Shown: piece by piece, positions 43,030 through 49,912 of the stretch
Layout of the letters: every line of letters starts with the position of its first letter
Numbering within the stretch: the stretch's first letter is position 1
NCBI GenBank assembly: GCA_964410065.1
Contig: CAYPFO010000001.1
Location: 72,737 to 136,736, forward strand
Origin: Serpens sp964410065
Lineage (GTDB): Bacteria > Pseudomonadota > Gammaproteobacteria > Pseudomonadales > Pseudomonadaceae
Length of the DNA: 64,000 nucleotides
Direction: 5' to 3'
The notes under the pieces: model-generated
Seen by the model: only the letters and a program-made list of their open reading frames with translations
What the model was told of the DNA's origin: nothing
Databases searched by the model: none
Position numbers and translations under genes: made by a program

Positions 43030-46000
43030 TCAGCGAAAATCGCGACTGCGCACCTCCAGCCCGGTCAGAAGCGGGGAGAGGTCGGTCAGCCGGCCCGCAA
43101 TGACATGGCGTATGCCATCCGCCGCTTCCAGATGACCGTCGACGCGCAGCAGCTGTGATTGCACCAGCTGTCGTCGCTGGCGTTCCGCCAGGTCGTGCCA
43201 GACGATCACGTTGACCAGTCCGAATTCGTCTTCCAGGGTCACGAAGACCACGCCACTGGCGGTCTGAGGGCGTTGGCGACCGATGACCAGGCCGGCAACG
43301 CTGATCGGGCTGCCAGGTTCAGCCTCGAGTAACTCTCGCGAGCTCCGACAACGGATGGCCTTGAGCTGGCTCCGCAGCAGCGACAGCGGATGTGGGCCGA
43401 GTGTGGTGCCCAGGGTTGCGTAGTCGGTGAACACGTCCTCGCCAACCGTGGGCAGTGGCAGGCTCACCGATGTCTCCTCGTCAGCTGAAAGACCGGCAAA
43501 CAGAGGTAGTTGGGGTTCTACGCCAGCCACCGCCCAGCGCGCCCGATGCCGATGACCGGCAAGGCCGCGCAAGGCGCCGGCATCGGCCAGGCGTTCACGA
43601 GCGCCAGCGTCCAGGCCGGCGCGCAGGCTGAGGTCTTCGACCGATACGAAGGGAACTGCCTGGCGAGCCGCCTCGATCCGCTGCGCATCGGTCTGGCGAA
43701 AGCCGCGAATCATCCGCAGCCCCAGGCGGATTGCCGGCTGTGGGCCGCCGGCATCCTCCAGGCTGCAATCCCAACCGCTGGAGCGTACATCGACGGGACG
43801 CACGTCGATGCCATGGCGGCGGGCGTCCTGCAGCACTTGGTCAGGGCTGTAGAAACCCATCGGCCAGCTGTTCACCAGGGCGCAGGCGAAGGCGGCCGGT
43901 TCATGGCACTTCAGCCAGCTACTGGCATAACTGAGCAGCGCAAAGCTGGCGGCGTGAGATTCGGGAAAGCCATAGCTGCCAAAGCCCTTGATCTGCTCGA
44001 AGATGCGCGCGATGAAGTCGGGTGGGTAATGCTTGGCCAGCATGCGCTCGGTCAGCCGCTCGCGGTGTTTTTCCAGGCCGCCATGGCGTTTCCAGGCGGC
44101 CATGCTGCGGCGTAGCTCATCGGCTTCGCCCGGGGTGTAATCGGCGGCCACCATGGCCAGTTCCATGACCTGTTCCTGGAACAACGGTACGCCGAGGGTA
44201 CGTTCGAAGACCGGCACCAGTTCTTCGGACGGGTAAATCACCGGTTCCTCGCCGTTGCGCCGGCGCAGGTAGGGATGGACCATGTCGCCCTGAATCGGCC
44301 CGGGACGCACGATGGCCACCTGGATCACCAGGTCGTAGAAGGTGGTCGGGCGCAGGCGTGGCAGCATGGCCATCTGTGCCCGCGACTCGATCTGGAACAC
44401 GCCGACGGTATCGGCGCGGCTGATCATGGCGTAGGTCGCCGGGTCTTCCTGGGGCAGCGTGGCCAGGGTCCAACGCGTGCCACGATAGTGTTCGATCAGG
44501 TTGAAACAGCGGCGCAGCGCGCTGAGCATCCCTAAGGCGAGCACGTCGACCTTGAGCAGGCCGAGCAGATCCAGATCATCCTTGTCCCACTGGATCACCG
44601 TCCGTTCGGCCATGGTGGCGTTTTCCACCGGCACCAGGCTGGCCAGCGGCTGCTCGGAGATGACGAAGCCTCCGGGATGCTGCGACAGATGGCGCGGCGA
44701 GCCGATCAGCTCGCCGGTCAGCACCAGCACTCGACGCAGCAGCGGATTATCCGGATCAAAGCCGGCCTCCACCAGGCGTTCGGCAGCCGGTGGCCGGTCG
44801 CTCCAGCGGCTGCAACAGTCGGCCAGGACATTCACCTGATCCGGCGGCAGGCCAAGCGCCTTGGCCACGTCACGCACTGCACCGGTGCCATGGTAGGTGC
44901 TGACCACTGCGGTAAGCGCGGCGCGCTCGCGGCCGTAGCGACGAAAGATGTACTGGATCACTTCCTCGCGGCGCTCATGCTCGAAATCGACGTCAATGTC
45001 TGGCGGCTCATTGCGCTCGCGTGACAGAAAACGCTCGAACAGCAACCTGCTGCGCGAGGGGTCCAGTTCGGTGATGCCCAGCGCGAAGCACACCGTCGAG
45101 TTGGCCGCCGAGCCCCGCCCCTGACAGAGAATGCCTCGTTCGCGGGCCCACCGGACGATGTCGTGAACGGTCAGGAAATAGCTCTCGTACTTCAGTTCGG
45201 CGATCAACGCCAACTCATGATTGATCAGCGCCTGTGCCTTGTCCGGCACGCCATCCGGCCAGCGCGAACGCGCGCCCTGATCCACCAGTTCACGCAGCCA
45301 ACTGGTCGCAGTGTGTCCGGCGGGGACGAGCTCTTGCGGGTACTGATAGCGCAATTGGCCCAGCTCGAACGTGCAGCGCTCGGCGATGCGCAGGGTTTCG
45401 GCGAGCAGCTCGGGCGGGTAAAGCTCGGCCAGTTCCTCGCGGCGGCGCAGGTGGCGTTCGCCGTTGGGGAACAGGTAGGCGCAGGCTTCGCTCACCGGCA
45501 GGTGATGGCGGATGGCAGTCATGCAGTCTTGCAGGGCACGGCGCCCGCGGGCGTGCATGTGCACATCGCCGCAGGCGACGGCCGGCAGGTCACAGGATCT
45601 GGCCATCTCCAGCACGTGACGCAGACGCGCTGCATCGTCCGCACCGCAGTGCAGTTCCACGCCCAGCCACAGTCGCTGCGGGAAGCAGCCCCGCAGCCAG
45701 GCGGCCTGCCCAGCGTCATTGTCCGGTAGCCAGATCGCCAGCAGCCCGTCCAGTGGTGCGTCGAAGTCCTCGCGCAGCAACCGATAGCGACCCTTCTCGG
45801 CGCGGCGTCTGGCCCGGGTGATCAGCCGGCAAAGCATCTGATAGCCGGCCAGGTTCTCGACCAGCAGAACCAGCTTCGGGCCGTCCTCGATGTGCATCTC
45901 GCTGCCGATGATCAGCGGCAGATTGTGCTCTTTCGCCGCCTGCCAGGCGCGCACGATACCGGCCAGGCTGCATTCGTCGGTAATCGCCAGGGCACGGTAG

Positions 46001-46098
46001 CCGAGCTGTACGGCACGCTGGAACAGCTCCGAGGCACTGGAGGCGCCGCGCTGGAAGCTGAAATTCGACAGGCAATGCAGTTCGGCGTAATCGTTCAT
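43030..46098 (-). CDS. dnaE2: Error-prone DNA polymerase DnaE2
   Basis: A 1022-residue C-family polymerase, the length of DnaE2/ImuC. The PHP domain starts ELHCLSNFSFQRGAS, the catalytic aspartates are in PPDIDVDFEHERREEVIQY, and an OB-fold (SVAGLVIGRQRPQTASGVVFVTLEDEFG) lies near the C-terminus. With ImuA and ImuB it performs translesion synthesis and damage-induced mutagenesis. ATG 46098 overlaps the imuB stop by four bases. Regulation is through the LexA box before imuA. Confidence 0.95.
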   Translation of the reverse strand: MNDYAELHCLSNFSFQRGASSASELFQRAVQLGYRALAITDECSLAGIVRAWQAAKEHNLPLIIGSEMHIEDGPKLVLLVENLAGYQMLCRLITRARRRAEKGRYRLLREDFDAPLDGLLAIWLPDNDAGQAAWLRGCFPQRLWLGVELHCGADDAARLRHVLEMARSCDLPAVACGDVHMHARGRRALQDCMTAIRHHLPVSEACAYLFPNGERHLRRREELAELYPPELLAETLRIAERCTFELGQLRYQYPQELVPAGHTATSWLRELVDQGARSRWPDGVPDKAQALINHELALIAELKYESYFLTVHDIVRWARERGILCQGRGSAANSTVCFALGITELDPSRSRLLFERFLSRERNEPPDIDVDFEHERREEVIQYIFRRYGRERAALTAVVSTYHGTGAVRDVAKALGLPPDQVNVLADCCSRWSDRPPAAERLVEAGFDPDNPLLRRVLVLTGELIGSPRHLSQHPGGFVISEQPLASLVPVENATMAERTVIQWDKDDLDLLGLLKVDVLALGMLSALRRCFNLIEHYRGTRWTLATLPQEDPATYAMISRADTVGVFQIESRAQMAMLPRLRPTTFYDLVIQVAIVRPGPIQGDMVHPYLRRRNGEEPVIYPSEELVPVFERTLGVPLFQEQVMELAMVAADYTPGEADELRRSMAAWKRHGGLEKHRERLTERMLAKHYPPDFIARIFEQIKGFGSYGFPESHAASFALLSYASSWLKCHEPAAFACALVNSWPMGFYSPDQVLQDARRHGIDVRPVDVRSSGWDCSLEDAGGPQPAIRLGLRMIRGFRQTDAQRIEAARQAVPFVSVEDLSLRAGLDAGARERLADAGALRGLAGHRHRARWAVAGVEPQLPLFAGLSADEETSVSLPLPTVGEDVFTDYATLGTTLGPHPLSLLRSQLKAIRCRSSRELLEAEPGSPISVAGLVIGRQRPQTASGVVFVTLEDEFGLVNVIVWHDLAERQRRQLVQSQLLRVDGHLEAADGIRHVIAGRLTDLSPLLTGLEVRSRDFR

Positions 46099-47501
46099 GC
46101 GAACCACCCGTGCAGCAACAGCGGACCGCCGCCGACTGCCCGGAAGGCCCAGCCGCGCTGGCCGGCGCGGGTTTCGACCAGGTAATAGTCGCGGCGCACA
46201 TCGCCACCGTCCCACCAGCCGGACTCGATGCGTTCGGGGCCGCTCAATAGCTTCACGCTGCCTTCGCGCAGCGGCTGAGGTTCGGCCAGCAGCCAGCCGG
46301 GGCGGGGCCCGCAAGGTGGCAGCGTCACGTCTGCCCAGCGGTTGCTCCAGGCCTGTTCGGGGCGATGGTCGGCGCGGGCGCCCAGGCCCTGTACAGCGCC
46401 GTCGCCGAGGCGGGCGCGCAGGCGCTCGCGCAACTGTTCCCATGGCAGCGATTGCTGTGGACGTTCCTCGAACAGCACGCGGTGTTCCGGTACGAACCGT
46501 GGCAGGTCCTGAGCCACCAGTCGTACTGCCAGAACCGGCGCCGGCAGTTGCTGTTGCTCAAGGCGCCCACGGGTCAGCTCGAAGAGCATGGCGGCTTCGC
46601 GCTCGGCGCTCAGCAGGCCGACCGGTACCTGGCTGTCGGGCTGATTGCGGTGCTCGAGGTGAAGGACGAAGCGCTGCACACCGCTGTCTCGCCCCGCCAG
46701 ATAGGCGGCCAGGTCAGCGGTCAAGCGGCGCAGCGGGAAGAGCAGCGCCTGGTGCGACTCGACTTCGAAATTCAACTCGATGCGCGCCTCGAACACATCC
46801 GGCGGCCGGTAGAACTCCAGGGCCAACGGACGCTGGCCAAGCAGCGTATCCAGCTGAACCAGCACGTCGGCAGGAAAGCGTTTGGCCAGGCCGTCGCGGG
46901 GCAAGGAGAGCATCTGCGCCAGGCTGCGCACGCCCATGCGGGAGAACGCGGTGGCAACCTCGCGGGAGAGCCCGGTGCGATCCACCGGCAACTGGCCTAG
47001 CACCTGATGCAGGGCGTCGCCGTCGCCCACCGCCAGGCCATCATGGACATTGGCCAGCGCTCGCGCGGCGGCGGGATTTGGCGCGAGGGTAATGCGGTGG
47101 CGGAAGCCCAGAGCGGTCAACTCCTCGCGCAGACGCGCCTCGAAGCGCGGCCACGGGCCAAACAGCCGGAGGCACGACTGCACTTCAAGCAGTAAGCAGC
47201 GCGGATAATGCAGGCTGACCTGGGCACTGTAGTGATACCCCCAGGCGGCTAGAAACTGTTGCCAACGCTCGATTGCCGCCACGTCGTACTCGGCGGTAGC
47301 AAAGTTCTGGCTGAGCGCCTGGGCGGAAGTGAGGGACTGGCCCGGTTTCAGGCCAAGGGCGCGTGCCGCCGAGTTGACCGCCTGCAGCCTGCGCCGCTGC
47401 GCCGGGCCGGCGAGCAAGACCAAGGGTGCGTCTGCGTCGGCACGTTGGCGCAGTTCGCCATCCATCGCCAGTTGCGGGAGCAGAATACAGGCCCAGCGCA
47501 T
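46095..47501 (-). CDS. imuB: Y-family-like polymerase protein ImuB
   Basis: A 468-residue inactive relative of Y-family polymerases that links the mutasome to the beta clamp. It starts MRWACILLPQLAMD, without the catalytic aspartate of active Y polymerases. The fingers/palm pattern with LRLFGPWPRFEARL and the helix-hairpin-helix FSRMGVRSLAQMLSLPRDGLAKRF are visible, and QQSLPWEQL near residue 385 resembles a clamp-binding motif. The start at 47501 leaves seven bases to imuA. Confidence 0.93.
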   Translation of the reverse strand: MRWACILLPQLAMDGELRQRADADAPLVLLAGPAQRRRLQAVNSAARALGLKPGQSLTSAQALSQNFATAEYDVAAIERWQQFLAAWGYHYSAQVSLHYPRCLLLEVQSCLRLFGPWPRFEARLREELTALGFRHRITLAPNPAAARALANVHDGLAVGDGDALHQVLGQLPVDRTGLSREVATAFSRMGVRSLAQMLSLPRDGLAKRFPADVLVQLDTLLGQRPLALEFYRPPDVFEARIELNFEVESHQALLFPLRRLTADLAAYLAGRDSGVQRFVLHLEHRNQPDSQVPVGLLSAEREAAMLFELTRGRLEQQQLPAPVLAVRLVAQDLPRFVPEHRVLFEERPQQSLPWEQLRERLRARLGDGAVQGLGARADHRPEQAWSNRWADVTLPPCGPRPGWLLAEPQPLREGSVKLLSGPERIESGWWDGGDVRRDYYLVETRAGQRGWAFRAVGGGPLLLHGWFA

Positions 47502-47508
47502 GGCGACC

Positions 47509-48135
47509 TCAGCGCCGGGCGCCGGCAGCGAAGGCCGGAGTGGCAATCGGCCGGGCCGGGGCCAAACCACCGCGACACTTGAGAACGCGCACCTGCTGAG
47601 CGTCCACCGCCAGGCGCAAGGCGGCGGGCGAGGGGTTCGCCGCTTCGTCCAGCGGTCGATAAGCGAAGGCCAGAGTCTGGCCGCTTTCGGCGGCGATCTG
47701 CAGGCGTCGCAGAGCGCGATCATTAGCCTGCTTCGGCCAGCACAGCACGGCTGCGCAACTGCCTGAACGCAGGCACTGCTCAGCGGCCCACAGGGCATCG
47801 CGGCCCGCTGCGCGCACAATGTTCAGATGACGCAAGTCGATGCCGGCCGCCAGCCAGGCTTGCGGATAGGGCACGTGGGGCGGGTTGACCAACACCACCC
47901 GTTCGCCTGAAGCGGTGAGGCGTGCCAGGGTTGGCCACAGCAAATGCAGCTCGCCCAGGCCGGTGGCGGCGACGAGAATTTCGCTCAGCGCGGCGTCCGG
48001 CCAGCCACCGCCAGGCAGGGCGGCGTCTAGCTCTGCGTGACCAGTCGGCTGGCGAGCCGGAGGCGGAGCGGCGGTCTGGCCACGCCAGACACGACGCGTA
48101 TCGAGCAGGCGATCAAGGGCGACCACGGAGGACAT
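47509..48135 (-). CDS. imuA: Translesion synthesis-associated protein ImuA
   Basis: A 208-residue RecA-fold protein of the ImuA (SulA-like) family, first gene of the SOS cassette. ALPGGGWPDAALSEILVAATGLGELHLLWPTLARL marks the family N-terminus. I took ATG 48135, which begins MSSVVALDRLL; longer frames run into the tmRNA gene. It has no strong ribosome site but lies 16 bp from a perfect LexA box. No lexA2 gene is in the operon, as in P. aeruginosa. Confidence 0.92.
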   Translation of the reverse strand: MSSVVALDRLLDTRRVWRGQTAAPPPARQPTGHAELDAALPGGGWPDAALSEILVAATGLGELHLLWPTLARLTASGERVVLVNPPHVPYPQAWLAAGIDLRHLNIVRAAGRDALWAAEQCLRSGSCAAVLCWPKQANDRALRRLQIAAESGQTLAFAYRPLDEAANPSPAALRLAVDAQQVRVLKCRGGLAPARPIATPAFAAGARR

Positions 48136-48151
48136 GTTAAGTACTCGTATA

Positions 48152-48167
48152 CTGTATATAGGTACAG
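48152..48167 (-). promoter_or_regulatory. LexA box of imuA-imuB-dnaE2
   Basis: CTGTATATAGGTACAG fits CTG-N10-CAG exactly and sits immediately upstream of imuA, as expected for an SOS operator. Confidence 0.88.
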
Positions 48168-48267
48168 TATTTCGCTTGACCAAGAACCGGTCAAGCAGTG
48201 GCGATAAATGCCGGATCAGTTGTTGGGGGATCGCCAGCACTGCCCACCAGCCCTGGAATCCGGGCAC

Positions 48268-48297
48268 AAAAAAAGACGTCCGAGGACGTCTTTTTTG
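48268..48297 (-). terminator. Rho-independent terminator of ssrA
   Basis: AAAAGACGTCC-TC-GGACGTCTTTT on the minus strand with a T run, right after the tmRNA 3' end. Confidence 0.9.
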
Positions 48298-48303
48298 TTT
48301 GTT

Positions 48304-48697
48304 TGGTGGAGCCGGGGGGATTTGAACCCCCGTCCGCCAGTACTCCGCTGTCGGTACTACATGCTTAGCCAGATCTACTGAGTTAACCCGCGACCGCCCG
48401 ATTGGCAGGGTGTTTTGGGCGAGTTGTGTAATATTTAGCCGTTTCGTCCACAACGTACTACGCGGCGATCCTGTTCTATATGACAATCATTTTGGGTTTA
48501 CAGGCATCCCCTGATGATTGCTGGCGCCGAAGCGACCAGGGGGGAAGGGCTAAGGCTGCTTACGCAGCGAGAGCGTAATCCCCGTAGGTTTCGTCATTGG
48601 CAACTATAAGAAGTTGCAACAGTGGATTTACGAGTTCTGTTACCAACTCGGCATGCACCTAGAGTTTCGCAACCGGCGTCGAATCCTAATCGGCCCC
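48304..48697 (-). ncRNA. ssrA: Transfer-messenger RNA (tmRNA)
   Basis: On the minus strand the RNA begins GGGGCCGATT and ends GGCTCCACCA, giving the tRNA-like acceptor arm and encoded CCA; TTCAAATCC marks the T arm. The internal tag frame (48560-48601) reads ANDETYGDYALAA and ends in TAA. tmRNA rescues stalled ribosomes together with SmpB, encoded at 58524. The 3' end is a frequent integration site for islands, but no integrase is nearby. Confidence 0.97.
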
Positions 48698-48802
48698 AAA
48701 ACGTTGTGGTGACAACGTTGGCGCAGTGTACGCCAAAGGCGTCATTGCGTCGAACGCTTGTCACCAAGATAAGGGCACGAAGATCTTTTTCAAGGCCGCT
48801 GG

Positions 48803-49051
48803 TCAGTTTTTATGCTCGTCGAGCAGGCTTTGAGCCTGTTCCAGCACTTGAATGGACTCCTCGTGTTTGCCTTCGTTGTGCAGCGTTTCGCCTTCGGCGC
48901 GCAACTTCTGCACCTGTGCGAGAACGGCGGGATCGCTGGGTGGATCGCTGCTGAGCTGGGCATCGATACGGGCCATGTCTTGAGGACAGTGCATGGCCCA
49001 TGCCGAAGAGCTGATCAGCACGGCTGCAAGGGTAAGCATTAAACGGCGCAT
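48803..49051 (-). CDS. Small exported helical protein, paralogue A
   Basis: An 82-residue protein with a signal peptide (MRRLMLTLAAVLISSSAWA) and a mature part of about 63 residues that is acidic and probably helical. Its C-terminal VQKLRAEGETLHNEGKHEESIQVLEQAQSLLDEHKN aligns with the two genes upstream, so the three form a tandem family. GAGGTG precedes ATG 49051. I know no characterised homologue; periplasmic location is inferred. Confidence 0.75.
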   Translation of the reverse strand: MRRLMLTLAAVLISSSAWAMHCPQDMARIDAQLSSDPPSDPAVLAQVQKLRAEGETLHNEGKHEESIQVLEQAQSLLDEHKN

Positions 49052-49110
49052 AAATCACCTCACGCAAAGAGCGGCTGGGTGGGAATAGTCTGCGGTGTGG
49101 GCGCGCGGGC

Positions 49111-49443
49111 TTACTGCCCAGCGCCGCCACCCGCACCACCGCCCGTGCCGCCATTCGCACCTCCGGAGCCGCTGCCCTCACCGGAACCTTGACGGTTGGC
49201 GCTGTCCAGCATTTGCAGGGCGCGTTCGCTCGAGGCGATACAACCTTCGGTATCACCTGCGCTTTGCGCTTCCTGGGCTTGTTGTTCCAGCCTCTCGATT
49301 TGGGTAGTCATGGGATCGCCGACCGTAATCTTGGTGGCTTTATCGTCATTGATTTGCTGGAGGTTGGCGGAGAAGCGATCGTAGGCGGCAAATGCCGGAG
49401 CAGTGAGTCAATCGGCGATGAGTAAGCACGCTATGCGTTTCAT
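49111..49443 (-). pseudogene. Small exported protein, paralogue B, with in-frame TGA
   Basis: ATG 49443 with GGAG six bases upstream starts MKRIACLLIAD, then an in-frame TGA, then LTAPAFAAYDRFSANL and on to a TAA at 49111. Ignoring the TGA gives a 110-codon protein with a complete signal peptide, a helical region paralogous to its neighbours (IERLEQQAQEAQSAGDTEGCIASSERALQMLDSAN) and a Gly-rich tail. An internal ATG (49311) would give 66 residues without signal. A nonsense mutation, sequencing error or readthrough are the options; only the first is ordinary. Confidence 0.7.
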
Positions 49444-49512
49444 GGTGGACTCCATCTCGGGTAAGCGGTGCTGGCCACCGCGGCACGTCCACTATGCCGG
49501 CCCAGCGCCGTG

Positions 49513-49773
49513 TCAGTTTTTCATCGGAGCACTGTTGAGCAGTTGCATGGCTTGGTCGACGGTGCTGATGCATTCGGCCGTGTTGTCGTCGTCCTTGTAT
49601 TGTTCGGCCTGGTCTTTGAGCTTATCGACCTGGTCTTCCAGGGTGTCGGTCAGCTCACGTTGGTCCATGGCTTCATCCAGCTGGTCGATGCTGGCCGAGC
49701 ATTGGTCATCGTCGGCAAAAGCGGCCGGGGCAAAGAACAGTGCAGCAGCAATAAGCAGGGCTGGGCTTTTCAT
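49513..49773 (-). CDS. Small exported helical protein, paralogue C
   Basis: An 86-residue protein with a signal peptide (MKSPALLIAAALFFAPAAFA) and an acidic helical mature part with two cysteines (DDDQCS and AECIST) that could form a disulfide. The end, VDKLKDQAEQYKDDDNTAECISTVDQAMQLLNSAP, aligns with paralogues A and B. The start at 49773 directly precedes the signal peptide; frame upstream to 49845 is not needed. Function unknown. Confidence 0.75.
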   Translation of the reverse strand: MKSPALLIAAALFFAPAAFADDDQCSASIDQLDEAMDQRELTDTLEDQVDKLKDQAEQYKDDDNTAECISTVDQAMQLLNSAPMKN

Positions 49774-49871
49774 GGCGTGTCCTCGGTTTGCGTCAGGGCA
49801 ATAGTGAGTTCGTGGACTCATAACGTTGACGCTCCGGTTGGCCAAGGGTTCAGATTTGTGGATAAAGCATT

Positions 49872-49898
49872 AAAAAGCCCCGCCGATGCGGGGCTCAA
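49872..49898 (-). terminator. Rho-independent terminator after dld
   Basis: AGCCCCGC-atc-GGCGGGGCT followed by TTTTTA on the minus strand, 15 bp after the dld stop codon. It ends the lactate operon. Confidence 0.9.
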
Positions 49899-49912
49899 TA
49901 TTGTGCGAACCT

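Noticed and set aside
48304..48697. tmRNA 3' end as an occupied island attachment site
   Set aside because: I found no integrase gene and no second copy of the tmRNA terminal sequence in the window.
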